Notes: generated by a model not told the origin, from the letters alone. DNA of 64,000 nucleotides from Eumeta japonica (GCA_005406025.1 BGZK01000849.1:202155-266154); one strand, 5' to 3'; positions 10,336 through 21,640 are shown, numbered from the stretch's first letter. Numbers and translations: made by a program.

Positions 10336-10525
10336 ATATCTATTACCTATCCCGATTCTAGTTTCTGGCTAAAGGTTGCACAAATTTCGGCTGGCTCTAA
10401 CACCCTCGTCACTCCTAATCCAAGCTAGACCCTACACTCCCCCCTATAACTACGCTCCCTTCTGTGTATCGGGACTTGTCCCTTTCAACCATTGCGACTG
10501 GTTGCAGGTTGAGCGATGATCATTA
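10336..10525 (-). repeat. dispersed ~190-bp repeat, copy 2 (inverted)
   Basis: This is the reverse-complement partner of 4521-4706, alignable end to end. The two copies are 5.6 kb apart and point away from each other. They could be independent insertions of one dispersed family. Confidence 0.7.
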
Positions 10526-11099
10526 CGGTGATGAAATGTATGTAATCCATACTTCCGAGAATGGCGTGAATCCAGAATTTTGTTTCAGGTTAGTGTTTTT
10601 TATATGATAAATTATCTTTTGCTAATAATGCAGTTAATGTCGAAAAATACAGTTGAATTTTAATAGTGTTCTGTATTTAGAAATATAACATAAAAACGCA
10701 TGGGTGTAGATAAAAAAGTGCTTAGGTCGTGTTTCGGAGAGCGAGGGTTGAGGGGGGTCAAATACACCCGTCGCCCGGCCGCTGCATCCGCGCCTGCGAA
10801 TTTCGAGGAAAACTTACGCTATCCGCTTAAGTTGTTGTGTCAAGTTTGTGTCATCTCACAACATAGTCGTGACTTTTCCCAAAATATTTTTATTTCAGTT
10901 TGAAGGATATGGAATATAAGCCCCATGCTGCTTCATTACCGATGCAAAGTAACGACCGAAACAGCATCCATGGCCGACGGCTTAAGGGTAGCTCTACCTG
11001 CACTGTATTACCGCTCTCCCACTTTTATACTAAATCACAAAAACACACGAACACGTAACATGATAAAACTTGACACTGCACAGAAAGATCGTTAAGTCA
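10526..11099. other. unannotated stretch with a small GC-rich patch
   Basis: Positions 10730-10830 are GC-rich and carry a 67-codon plus-strand frame (10700-10903) without recognisable features. No repeat match was found. Confidence 0.4.
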
Positions 11100-11662
11100 T
11101 CGAAATTGCGGAGTCAAATTTCCCAATAAATTTGTATAACCAATAAAGTTCCATAACTGGAACTCATGCTGAGGTTTCAACACTTTGGTACTGAATTGCC
11201 TCTGTTAGTGAGACGAAGCAAAAGCTCTATATCTGGGGTTCGTTCTTTCGATTTTATCGTCATAATTACCTCTATAAGTGAGTCAGCCAGTGAATTTTAT
11301 ATGCATTAACCTCAGTAATTGAGATAACATCGTTTTGTTTGTTTACTTACTTAGTCTTATTCTACCCACAAATTCCGCATTTAACTAATTTTGAGCCTCA
11401 ATGACCTTCAGTTTTAGTTTTGCTTTGCTATCATACTGATGTTTATTTGAAAAATACCGAAATAAATACTCAAATCGTTATCAGTATGTGAAAAACTGAT
11501 ATTATGGTATGAAGTTGAAGGTTCTATTAATGGAACCCTCTGTAAATGAGATAGATATTTATTGATACTTGGATATCTGAGCCATTGGATAAATGGAATA
11601 TCTCTATAAGTGAGACAAATTTGCAGGTCCCTCGATGTCTCGTTTAACCAGGTTTCACTGTA
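11100..11662 (-). mobile_element. partial pogo/Tigger-like non-autonomous element
   Basis: The right end reads GGTTTCACTGTA, the complement of TACAGTGAAACC, a terminus typical of pogo/Tigger transposons next to a TA target. Upstream the word CCTCTATAAGTGAGAC recurs in degenerate form at about 11196, 11270, 11310, 11536 and 11600. The shared core CCTCTATAA is also the core repeated in the complete element at 49521-50154. No matching left terminus was found, so the left boundary is approximate and the copy is truncated or decayed. No transposase is encoded. Confidence 0.5.
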
Positions 11663-11674
11663 CATGTCAGCACT

Positions 11675-11870
11675 TCGGTTTCTCCACGCGGCCGGCCCGC
11701 GGGTCGGGACACATACCGGCGTCGCTTTCCGCCGAGGGCCGATAAACGCTGACGGGCTGACGGTAATGTATGCGGGCCGCTCGCCGGGCGGCTGTGCGTG
11801 TATCGCTCGTACGGTGAAAAGCGCGCTGAGGAGTCGTGTGATACTTGGTGCGTCCGCCTACAACTAGGCT
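11675..11870. promoter_or_regulatory. GC-rich block, candidate regulatory element
   Basis: A sharp GC-rich block rich in CpG abuts the Tigger-like end. An 85-codon plus frame (11610-11867) crosses it, but its first third is Tigger-element DNA, so it is an accident of low stop density. No conserved protein motif was seen. Confidence 0.3.
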
Positions 11871-11953
11871 ATACCGATTTGAATGAAAGTTTGGCGAGAT
11901 TGATATGGCTTTTTAACTGATTGACAACTTGATGACAAAAAAAAAAAAACAGT

Positions 11954-11970
11954 GGCACTCCGGGAGTGCC
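11954..11970. repeat. GGCACTCC/GGAGTGCC inverted repeat
   Basis: A tight GC inverted repeat follows a poly(A) run. A closely similar motif, GTGGCAGTC..GAGTGCCAC, lies at 20572-20592, which suggests a shared dispersed-element signature. Confidence 0.5.
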
Positions 11971-13104
11971 GACAGAAGTGAGTACTTGAACAATTATGTG
12001 TGTATTTTTTGAATCATCAGGAAACATTCGACTATACATCTTTCATCGTCATATGCTTGTAGGAACAAAGATGGAGTGAACAAAATGTTTCAGTAAGGGT
12101 TAAGAGAATATAAAAATGAAAAATCATTATTAAACGAACACTCGCAAAGCGAAGGTGAGGATAGACATTTGACAGTTGATGTTGGCACTCACGTTCTAAT
12201 ATTCTCGAGCTGAGTATAAGTATGACTGAAAGTTGTGGGAAAGATCTCTGACATTAAGCTACAATAATTTTCAATAAATATGTATTTGTAAGCGAAACTA
12301 TAAGATACTTTTTTAAACATTGTCCAAATTTTCGAAAAACAAAATTATTGTTATTCGTATGCGTTTTACCTTAATAAAATTCATTTACGCTCTATTAATA
12401 CCTTACATATGTTTTACATTAGTTTTAAAAAAGTATGCAGTATTATTGAATTCTTCAATAATCCAAATGACAAATATTACGCATGGAAAATGCTCATTTA
12501 AAAGTTGAAGTTGTACCTTTGTATATTAACAAATACAATTTACGTTATTCGAATAAGACATTAAAGTGAGGTGTGCAGGTACGTGGGCAAGACCGTAACT
12601 ATACTAATCTGCCGTAATGGCGAGTGAATTGAAGCTTAAAACTTGTTTACGTCTACAGGAGATGAGGGTACAGTCAGCAGCTGCAGCTAATGCAATTTCT
12701 GATTATTATTTTTTCCTTTGATATCCTTAGTTTGTATAGTTTTTATTCGATATAATTTAAATGCTAAATTAATGTATACTAATGATTACATAAATATTTT
12801 TCGCTCATATGAAATCTGTTAATGATGTTAAGTATAGAGGTGTGATAATAACACTATAACTATGAAAATTTGGATATTTGTATAATTTTTTTTTCCAAAT
12901 GTATAACTGGCGAATACATGTAGATAATATTTTGCAATCATATAGCCTTCATCTGGATTAACACGCATGACTCTAGGTGCCTCATGGTACCTAGGAGCCT
13001 CATAGTACCTTCATTGTGAAATTCGAAACAAATTCAGACCGGGTTAAATAGCGGTTAAATTATGTAAACGTTTTGAGAAAATCAACTCTTAAATGTGAAT
13101 AATC
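11971..13104. other. AT-rich stretch, nothing recognised
   Basis: A 62-codon frame at 12320-12508 is low-complexity. The word GAGGGTACAGTCAGCAGC at about 12664 resembles a common dispersed lepidopteran repeat, but the rest of that element cannot be followed. Confidence 0.4.
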
Positions 13105-13182
13105 AGGAATAAAATGTGTATGAGACAATTAAATGCTTTGTAAGTACAAAGCATTTAATTGTCTCATACACATTTTATTCCT
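13105..13182. repeat. 38-bp perfect hairpin with a 2-nt spacer
   Basis: The arms 13105-13142 and 13145-13182 are exact reverse complements, separated only by AG. Allowing two mismatches, the match extends about 7 bp further out on each side. The stem starts AGGAATAAAATG. There is no coding content. Confidence 0.97.
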
Positions 13183-13189
13183 TAGTATT

Positions 13190-13292
13190 ATAAAAAAATA
13201 CTACATTTCTCATTAAATTAAAACTTCTACATTAAAGTAAAACTTAATACAAATACTATTCAAAACAAATGAGAAATGTAGTATTTTTTTAT
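13190..13292. repeat. 25-bp inverted repeat next to the hairpin
   Basis: The arms 13190-13214 and 13268-13292 are exact complements (ATAAAAAAATACTACATTTC and onward) around 53 bp. Together with the hairpin just upstream this forms a double fold-back structure, compatible with a foldback or MITE-type element. No target-site duplication could be fixed by eye. Confidence 0.9.
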
Positions 13293-13319
13293 TAAAGTAT
13301 GTACGTATGATAAATTATT

Positions 13320-13560
13320 TGAAAGGGAAAACTGAGAATAGAACAGGGAGCAGAACTGTAAGCGGGGTTAGAATTGGATTCGAAAATAGAGCTGTGGCTG
13401 GAAACTCAAATGGTTCCAAGAACGGGGTTGGCATTAGAATCGAGAGGATATTAGTATGAGATCCGAACCGAAAAAGTCTAAGGAATTGAACTGGCATCCA
13501 AAAGCGGAATCGAGTTTGCAATCAAAACTTATATCGGGACAGTTATCGGGATTTAATAAT
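13320..13560 (+). repeat. degenerate GGAATCGAGA-type minisatellite
   Basis: The run contains many short units such as AGAATTGGATTCG, AGAATCGAGAGG and GCGGAATCGAGTTTG. It has the same flavour as the minisatellites inside the Helitron-like elements at 25 and 29 kb, so it is probably the internal part of a decayed copy. The minus-strand 68-codon frame over it is a by-product. Confidence 0.55.
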
Positions 13561-14529
13561 AAGGTAATACGAAGAAACTTATTCTATATTCACACAAGTT
13601 GAATCTTTTGGCAAATTATTTAGACAAATCTGGAGTGGATGTTTGAATACATTATAGGAAGGCGTCCTCTTGCGGTCACCAAGTGAAAGTATTTTAAAAT
13701 TGTAGACGGTACACAAAGGACATTTACTGTGCCGTCCGATGTTACTTAAGCTTGATTAGATTAAACTATTAGTACAGCTTTTGCATGTCTGTCTGTTGCC
13801 GTGGGCGAGTTTCCGATCACATAATTTAGCGTTTTAATCATCGATACTGGGATGTTGTAAAAACAGCGTCGCGCTCGTTTTGAAGTAGGATTTGAATATT
13901 TCTCGGCAGTTCTTATTTCAGAAGGCAGTTTAATCTGGTAAAAAAATTTAAACGCAGATTTGAAGTGCGTTTTATAAAACTAATACGAAAATTAATTACT
14001 TAAGATAATACTTAGGCGGGTAATTTATAATTTATACTAATATTATATAATATTGTATGGATTGTTCGTTCATTTCTAGCATACTAAAATCTGAGAGTTG
14101 CAATAGACATACATATTTAACATAAACTGAAACATGCGTTAAAATAAAAGCATTCCATACGAGACAAGAGTTTTGTTCGTGTCATATAGCGTCGCAGATC
14201 GTCCGCACCGGCGCTCACGCAACTCAGTGAAACAATATAAATTAGGGGAAAAATGGAACTCTATATGCGGTCGTTTTTCTTTTGCAAAATTATAAAAGTG
14301 AACTTACGCATTCGTTTTACAGAACTACTGGAAAAAATATTTATTCTGTTTTTATGTAATGGTGCTTTCTTTATGTAATCCGACACGAAGAATTTCCCAA
14401 ATTAAAGTACACTATAAAATAAATTAATTGTTTTATGTGAATAACAAAGTAATCGAAAGCATTTCTCACTTAGGTATTAACTTTAGTAATCTACATTTTT
14501 GTAGAAATTTTACTACTTAATTCTGTTTT
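13561..14529. other. AT-rich stretch, nothing recognised
   Basis: There is a single short GC patch at about 14185-14225. No coding or repeat structure is supported. Confidence 0.45.
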
Positions 14530-14760
14530 CAACGTTAACGGAGAATGTATCGAAAGCAGCGGACGAGCCATAAATTATGATTAGCACCTGCGATTTTACG
14601 CGCGTTATTTATCGCCGCGGTCGATTGTCTCGGTTTCACGGCCGCCGCCGGCGCGATGAGCTCGCCCACGGGCGCCCCCGATGCCGGGCGTGCGCCTCCC
14701 GCGGCCGCCGCACACCGGGCTCGGCCGTGGGGCACATGCCCCGTGCTCGTACACTTGTTT
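14530..14760. promoter_or_regulatory. GC-rich block, candidate conserved non-coding element
   Basis: The block opens with CCATAAATTATGATTAG (14568-14584), a posterior-Hox-like TTTATGG site with adjacent homeodomain cores, then passes into very CpG-rich DNA. Both strands stay open for 66-83 codons purely because stop codons are rare at this GC content. Neither translation shows a domain; Ala/Arg/Gly-rich runs argue against a gene. Confidence 0.38.
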
Positions 14761-14967
14761 GTGATTTTTCTCTTATTTTTATAATTGGAGTGCGTAGTAT
14801 TTCTTTTGTAATATTTATTAGGAAGTAACGTAGGTATTTCTAGTCACAGATAGAAAACTATGTAAAACTTTCATATATTCTTATTTTAATTTGCAACATT
14901 CTGTTTCAAATAACTTGTCTGAGAAGTTTAAGCCTATAAATAACTTAATACTAAGGAAATGATTATA

Positions 14968-14991
14968 AAGTATGACTGTTTAGTCATACTT
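14968..14991. repeat. 10-bp perfect hairpin
   Basis: AAGTATGACT and AGTCATACTT flank GTTT. It is small and may be chance in AT-rich DNA. Confidence 0.7.
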
Positions 14992-15058
14992 AAAGAGTAT
15001 GGTAATATTGTTAAAATGTACTATAAATTATTAATCGTAGTATTTATCACAAACGCGG

Positions 15059-15451
15059 ATGGTCGATATTATTTTTCTTCTTACCATCAGCATGACGCAA
15101 CTGCAGACGTCATTTTTATTTACAATAAGCATTGAACGCGTTCCATATAACTTCACTCATAAAAGAATAAGGCTCAAGGGCCAAGTCGTTAGTGTTGCGA
15201 CGAAGGTCGTTCTCTCGATATTTAGTAATCGAAGTATCGACACGCACGAGTCGTCGAATGAGTACTTCACTAATTACTGCGAGTCGCGTGTGATTGATTG
15301 GTCATCGACATTATTTCTCTGTATCTGTGATATTTGTGCGATGTGGCACCGAGTGTTCGGCCATTGTGTTTATACAATGGCTTATGTACCAAAGCGTTTG
15401 GTAATCGTTTTATTACATTATTTAACTATATCTACATCAGGTACACCATAA
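15059..15451 (+). CDS. unclassified 130-codon open frame
   Basis: I do not recognise this frame. It is open for 130 codons from an ATG, with a hydrophobic N-terminus (residues 4-13 and 19-24) and a second hydrophobic, cysteine-rich patch around residues 84-105. The composition of the DNA is closer to balanced than the surroundings. No catalytic motif, no neighbouring exon with matching splice sites and no repeat homology was found. It could be an unknown exon, a decayed mobile-element frame or chance. Nothing in its context favours a particular role. Confidence 0.15.
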   Translation: MVDIIFLLTISMTQLQTSFLFTISIERVPYNFTHKRIRLKGQVVSVATKVVLSIFSNRSIDTHESSNEYFTNYCESRVIDWSSTLFLCICDICAMWHRVFGHCVYTMAYVPKRLVIVLLHYLTISTSGTP

Positions 15452-15459
15452 AATTGCCA

Positions 15460-16225
15460 ACAAATAAAGAATTAAAATTCATATAATCTTAGTATTAAAA
15501 ATATTTTTTTTTCTGAATGCTGGAATGCTCTATACATCACCATTACAAAATACTGACAAATCTATAAAACGGTCGATCCTGCAGGCTATCCATAAAACAT
15601 TTCGCTATGTTCTTATCGATGTGTCTCTTGAAGTCCTTCGGTTATAAATATTGAGTTTTGAGTTCATAACTTGTAAGACGGCTGACTCTGCAGATCATTC
15701 CTGAAACTTCTCACTACTTTCGAGTTTAAAGTGTTCAAAAATAAAGGAACAGTAAATTATTCAGCTCATGACGCTCAGAAGATCCATTTTATTGCTTTTT
15801 CAAGCTCTCCGAGCTCAAAAATAGTTCTAATAAGTTTTGAGCTTTTTTGAGTTCAAAAAATCTATTCATATTTATAAAACTGTTTTTTTTTCAAATTTTT
15901 TAACTATGATATAGTTCGAACGCGTTGTTCGATTTTGATCTGCTTTACGGCATCTAACGCGGTTTTTTTTAAACAAAAAAAAGACCAAGTAACAGACATC
16001 AATTCATCGATAATTTTACATGCTATTTTGAAATAATCCTATTTATCAAATTTTCCGTTAACCATATCTCTCGAATGAACTCATCGATTTTGATACAATA
16101 CGCATCCATCGTTGTTTTTTGAATAGCAATAATACCTTTATATTCTTGTTTTTTTTTCAATTGTAACCGGTTATTATTTACATAAACGATATTGGCATTG
16201 CGAACATAAAGTTAAAGATACCCAC
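15460..16225. other. unannotated stretch with weak internal duplication
   Basis: CGGTCGATCCTGCAGGCTATCC (about 15572) and CGGCTGACTCTGCAGATCATTCC (about 15680) look like diverged tandem copies about 108 bp apart. GAGTTCAAAA/GAGCTCAAAA words cluster at 15650-15860. It is probably an old dispersed repeat that I cannot classify. Confidence 0.35.
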
Positions 16226-16229
16226 AGCA

Positions 16230-16460
16230 AACACGTCTAAGCTGTTAGCGCAACCGCAGTGGCAGCGCCCCGGCTGATCGACGCCCGCGCCAGTTAGCTC
16301 ATTACTAGTTGTATTCACATTTAGTTATTACAGACAGGTTGTAAAACGACACAATAATACGAGAACAGAATCGAAACCTTCATAGTGGATATTTTATTGC
16401 GTGTCGCAAGGTATCACGACGCAATAGCGCCGCAGGGGGCACCGCTCGCTGGAAGGTTTT
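16230..16460. promoter_or_regulatory. GC-rich block, candidate regulatory element
   Basis: Two GC-rich patches (about 16235-16290 and 16415-16455) surround AT-rich DNA. They have no frame and no repeat match within the window. Confidence 0.28.
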
Positions 16461-16837
16461 ACTGTAGTTTCTGACTAGAGAATATCTTTTTTTTTGTTAC
16501 TTGTTTACTGGACACAAACGCCTATTTTGTCCGGCTGCTGATTTACTCTGATTTTTGATTATACTCGTGCAATACTTTGTCGATAATATTATCAGCGTTT
16601 GCTTTTCATAGGATCCGGCTCGCTGTGACACTACTAATGAATTTTTAATAAATCAACTTTATTTTTATTGCATATTCGAGGGGCAAACGAGCAGACGAGC
16701 CATCAAAGAGCATTTGTTCTTTGACTAATGCTCTATTACTATTTAGTCACTGTCGCTCACAGAGGAGTCACCGGTACGTTATCGGCTTCTTAAAATAGGA
16801 TATCTAATGGAGGTAGTAGTATTGCTATTATGGAAAC

Positions 16838-16985
16838 AGAGAGAGAGAGAGAGGGAAGTGAACCACTGGAACTCTCACTTACTGGACAGAACGTAACAGC
16901 AAAAGCTGTTACTTTACGTGCGTATTCTGTGAGTGTTCACCGGTCAAGTCGGCCCATTGTTGTATTGTAGTTTGTTGGCCGCTGT
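16838..16985 (-). mobile_element. LINE 3'-UTR-like fragment, minus strand
   Basis: The reverse complement of this segment, from GGGCCGACTTGACCGGTGA to GTAACAGC, matches the plus-strand segment at 36846-36915 (GGGCCGGCTCGACCGGTGA to GTAACAGCTTCCGC). That segment leads into a typical lepidopteran LINE tail. A (GA)n run lies at the left. It is a short fragment with no coding capacity. Confidence 0.5.
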
Positions 16986-17079
16986 ATGGCTCTACCACAG
17001 TAAAAATTATTGCAAAAAGTTTAATATTTTTCTTAGCGAGTCAAAAATATTATTTTAGTTCTTATAAAGGTCTACTAGT

Positions 17080-17285
17080 TCGTGATCCGGCACTACAGAG
17101 ATACAATTGCATATATCAATAGTGAGATAATAGTCAAAGACGAGATTATGGCATATTTTATAAGGTTGCATGAAATTATAGGTCCGATCGATCTGAACTT
17201 TGTTTTAACGCAAATCCTATCCAAAAAAATTTTTCGTCTATCATCACATATAGTCTACGTGGGCGAAGCCGCAGGCGAAAGCTAG
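17080..17285 (+). mobile_element. Helitron-like element, 3' end only
   Basis: The segment ends GGGCGAAGCCGCAGGCGAAAGCTAG, of which the last four bases CTAG fit the Helitron CTRR terminus, and the next base is T, as expected for insertion into AT. The same terminus, in the opposite orientation, closes the complete copy at 25044-25668. No TC start was found upstream, so it is 5'-truncated. The 67-codon frame over it is a by-product. Confidence 0.55.
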
Positions 17286-19585
17286 TGAATTATAGAAGTG
17301 GCTCACGACAAGCGTGTTTCATTACTCAAGTTGGATTTCTGATTCCTACGCTTATGTACGGTACGTACTGAAAGTTAGGTGGCCATGCGACTATTATACG
17401 AACTATTGACATTTTTGGATTTGTATTTAGTAGAAGTGATGTAACTGACAAACAGTCTAAACACATCTGAAGTCAACATCTTTTGCGTTGTGACAAACGC
17501 GAAGTAGGGAAATGGGTAATAAATACGCCACCGTATGAGTGATGGTATTGGCTCATTTTATTAATGTAATGGGATGGTACTTATATTTGTTTATTGATAA
17601 ATTGATTTCATTGGTAATATTACGAAATAAAGAAATTGCATCTTACTAAATGATTGATGTTTGTTCATATCTCTATATACTTGAGATGAGTCCGATCTGA
17701 AACTGTTTCTTGCTTTATAACACTAAGGTAAAGGTTTTTACATTGATATCGAAACAGGTATGCATAAGGTGCTATAAGGCTATGTCGACCACAAAGTTGC
17801 TAAAAATGCCGATATGTTTCGAAGTGAGGTCCGCCGGGAAAGGTTATCTGTACCAAATTATAATGGACTGTATCTTTTACAGCAGTAAAGGACACGCGTC
17901 GGTAAACCTCATGAGTTATGTCCCACGACCCTATCTCTCTTGTAAAAGTAACCAGTGGCTTTTATCTTCGGAAGTGCAATTCAAAGTTAAACGACGTTGG
18001 GTAATTGATTTCTTTCTATTGATTCAAATTTATGATTACATAATATGATTACACAATGAAATAGAATTTAAAGATAAGCTTCAGTTTACTTTTCCTTATT
18101 ATTTTTAGAATGGATCTATTTGCTGTCTATTAAGCCCTTCCCATTTCAAGAAATTGGGACATCATCAATTACATGACACAGAATTGGATTTGGATGAATG
18201 GGATACAGAATAGAATGTACGGGATATCGTTAGAATATTAGCGTCACCCCCACTGACACTGGCTGTAATTTTTTTGAAATAAATCAATATAGCGGTAGTA
18301 TGGCTCTATTTTAAAAGAGAAAAAAAAAATCTGCAATTATTACAATATGAATATCAAACTGAAGGCCTTGAGCACATTCCAAAACTACATAATTTACATG
18401 CATAAATTTTACACAAATACAGTTTACACATGAAATGTGCATTTCTTTTTTGACTGGAAACGATTTAATCAGATTTTGATCAAACTACGATTGTCTAAAT
18501 GAGTTAATTTCTTCATAGACGATTGTGATATCATTAGAATTCTTTCATCATTACACGAGTAACATAAGCTAAAAAAAAATAATAATTGAAAAATTGAAAA
18601 ACACGACTGCTCTGCCAAAAAACAAACTAAAAGGTAAAAAAAACAAGTTGTATTGGTTAATGTGAATACACAAAACGAAAGGTCACTCGTTTACTCGCCG
18701 ACTAAACAGATAAATAAACTTGCGATCGCAAACGGGGGAGCTCTTAAATTAAAAAGTGTTCCACGTAAAGAGCCCTCAACATCGTACACAAATAAATAAA
18801 TTAATAAAAACTCCATTTATTTTAGTATCAATGAATAAAGTGCTAGTGTATACCAATGTTCTATGTAATAAACCTTCAAACTACTAAATAATCATATAAT
18901 TCTACTTCTCAGACAAAACTCTTGTATGCAGATGCTATGAATTTATTTATCTATCCACAAAGGTGATGATGCTACTCCGAACTTTATGGTTAGGCGTTAG
19001 TTGGAAATCGTATTTTATCCTAAAACATACAGCGCTTTGCTTAAAAGTATTGAATAGCCACGCAACTTAACTGATTATTACAAAAACCGTTATATTGAGT
19101 TTTTCATCATGTAGTATATTTCTTTGGCAATAAAAATATACAGGCATGCTTACGTTCATCAATATTTTTAAGTTCTTAATTTAGAAATAAATTGGTTTTG
19201 ATGGTACTTTATTTTGTTAGTTATGTGCGATACTGTTCTGCAACAAAGTTAAGCAATTTCGTAATTTTTTTTATGTGCCAGTGGTGTATAACTTTACGTT
19301 TAGCGATGAGAAAAAAACGAGGACCAAAACTTGGGACAAATGTGCACTAAAAATTTAGTGGAAGCATTAAAAATCTTGTGACGCTGACTGGTCAAAAATG
19401 TGTGAATTTTGATTGTTATATTTTGTTATGTTATTTATGACACAGGGGTGTCATTTATTGATGAAATTTTTTTTGAACGAAATTCTTTCTTAATACTTTT
19501 TTTTTCTTGAAATAGGAATTCATGGTACGTAGAAAAATGAAATCAACGAAAAAATGGACAAAATGATTGCTTTAATGTTTTTTGA
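17286..19585. other. long AT-rich stretch, nothing firm
   Basis: An unrecognised 112-codon plus-strand frame lies at 17710-18048. It has several Lys/Arg/Cys residues and a hydrophobic tail (about residues 98-112) but no identifiable domain. The rest is AT-rich with homopolymer runs. No repeat family was recognised. Confidence 0.35.
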
Positions 19586-19589
19586 TTCG

Positions 19590-19775
19590 ATCTTAATACG
19601 TGCAGTTTGCTGAGTTTAATCGTCTGCGATGAGATTCGTTATGGTCGGCCCTCAACTGCAATCGCTGACAAATGCGGCTACTGACAAGCGGCTAATTGAA
19701 GAAAAACAACATATGATGTTAGAAAAAAAAACGATACAAATGTGTAAAAATTAAGAAACTTTGTTATGGGCACAG
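19590..19775 (+). pseudogene. mariner transposase scrap (N-terminal linker)
   Basis: Two adjacent frames give EFNRLR followed by DEIRYGRPSTAIADK, matching the linker between the DNA-binding and catalytic domains of mariner transposases, where a W.F.F/R.F segment leads into D(E/D)xRxGRPSTA. A later frame gives TDKRLIEEK, matching the helix that follows. A frameshift lies between the blocks and an in-frame stop follows. No catalytic domain is left. It is an independent relic, not part of the other mariner copies. Confidence 0.5.
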
Positions 19776-20059
19776 TCAAATAGAAAATACAGCTATTTTC
19801 GTGGGAAGATATCGAATTGTATAATCGAAAGGCAAAAGAAAATAAATTGTGTACCGTTTTCTTTAATACGTTAAAAAATATAACTTATCGAGTGCCAGCT
19901 ACTATCAATAGTTTTTAATAGAATAAATCAGATAGCCCTTGATAGATTAACTTGCCTTTAACTTTGTAACGGCGATCCTCATGATTTTTTAAGCAATTTA
20001 TGCTCAATAATTATTTTATTATGGTTTTTAATTATTAAGCTGTTGCATAGCTTTTATCG

Positions 20060-20400
20060 CGGATTTTGAGCTCGGCGACCGAATCAAGAAATTCCGTAAC
20101 GAAAATAAAACCTAACACCCCCTACTCCGCTTACCATGTAGCTCGGCCGAGCGTTCGCTTATGTGTATGTACATGGTACGACTGTACGAAGCTCGCACGG
20201 ATAGAGACGAGCTGCTCCGAAATCGGACGAATACGTAAGCAGCTGTTTGTTGAGAAAGTATATAGGTGTATAGGTATCTATCATATCGTTATAATGCCAC
20301 ACTCACCGCATGTGCCCCATAAGTATACATGTAGGTATATATGTATACATAGGTGTACCTATGTACAACAGAGAATAGCAGTTGCTGGTGAATAGCTATA
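20060..20400 (+). other. mixed-composition block with unclassified 109-codon frame
   Basis: The frame at 20066-20395 is Cys/Tyr/Arg-rich and has no recognised motif. The right half of the DNA consists of TATACATGTAGGTATATATG-type palindromic words, so the frame there is unlikely to be coding. The left half is moderately GC-rich and could be regulatory. Confidence 0.2.
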
Positions 20401-20571
20401 CGCGTAAAAATTATGTATAAAGTGTTTTAAATATGAAGAAACAAAGTGCATTTATTAATGAAGAGAGTGATGAAAAACTTGAATTAATATCAAAGAAAAA
20501 AAAACACTGCATAAATAAATACATATTATAATTGCATAAGTTGATAAAAAATGCTATGCAATAGCTTTACC

Positions 20572-20592
20572 GTGGCAGTCCCCGAGTGCCAC
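20572..20592. repeat. imperfect GC hairpin related to the one at 11954
   Basis: GTGGCAGTC and GAGTGCCAC pair with one mismatch around CCC. The motif resembles 11954-11970. Confidence 0.5.
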
Positions 20593-21420
20593 ACGTTTAA
20601 TTTTATTTTATAACTTCATTTATTAAAATGGTTATAATTAAGTGCAATTTATTTCTTATTTATGATTTATATAAATATTGTATGTCTATTAATAATGAAT
20701 ACTTTTTTCAACTATAAAATTCATTGTTCTGCGTACTTTTTAAAAAATTAGAAATCTCATTACTGAAAGATTTTTTTTTGAGTTGTTGTTTGCAAGTGCA
20801 AGATTTGCTTCTGCAACGGAATGTATATCTTCATGATGTATTAAATCAAATCAAATCAAAAATATCTTTATTTCATAGGTAATAGAAATTACACTTGAAA
20901 TGCGTCATAAACAACCACCCATTCCAAATGCTGATTCACCGAGAGAAGAATGGGCAAGAAACTCAAGGCTTGCTCTTTTTACTCATCAATACAAAGGATC
21001 TAGTCATTTATAATTTAGTCGACATTTAAAAATAATATATGAAATAATCTAATAGCCGAACAGTTCAATCCTAAGGATTTTTTTCATTAAGATATTCCGA
21101 CACGGTATAATAGCCCTTGCCATATAATTTTCTTTTAAGGAAACGTTTAAAGCCATCAAGTGGCAAATTTGGAATTTCAGCTGGGATCTTATTGTAAAAA
21201 CGCATATATTGCCCCTTAAATGTTTTATTAACTTCGCTTAGACGGGTTTTATAAACGGCAAGATCGTTCTTATGTTTAGTGTTAATGTTATGGATTTCAC
21301 TCCTTTTTTGGAACTATTTTATGTCTCTTGACATATACTAGGTTTTCGTAGATATATTGTAATGCTAAAGTTAAAATATTTTATCTCCTTAATTTTTTTC
21401 TTTGAGAAATGCTATTGGTC

Positions 21421-21640
21421 TCAAGGCATAAACAGCACGAATAGCTCGCTTCTGCAGCACAAAAATTGTGTTGATATCGGTTGCGTGACCCCATAACAAA
21501 ATTCTATAGGTCTTGAGACTATGAGAAAAACTAGTCTCTTGGTGCTTTCGCCTGTAAGCCACCGAATTCTTTTCACTACATATGCTGCAGAACTAAGCCT
21601 TTTCGCCAATCTAGTAATTGAGAATTCCAACGCAATTTAG
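21421..21640 (-). pseudogene. LINE ORF2 C-terminal region
   Basis: The frame at 21421-21630 includes RLAKRLSSAAYVVKRIR followed by a frameshifted SLKTYRILLWGHATDINTIF and LQKRAIRA, matching the region that follows the RT thumb in Jockey-like elements. This fixes the C-terminus of ORF2 next to the 3' UTR (20841-21400). Confidence 0.75.

Noticed and set aside
10480..10510. Resemblance of TTGTCCCTTTCAACCATTG to the conserved miR-133
   Set aside because: The match is partial, no hairpin partner is present, and the segment belongs to a dispersed repeat with a second copy at 4521.
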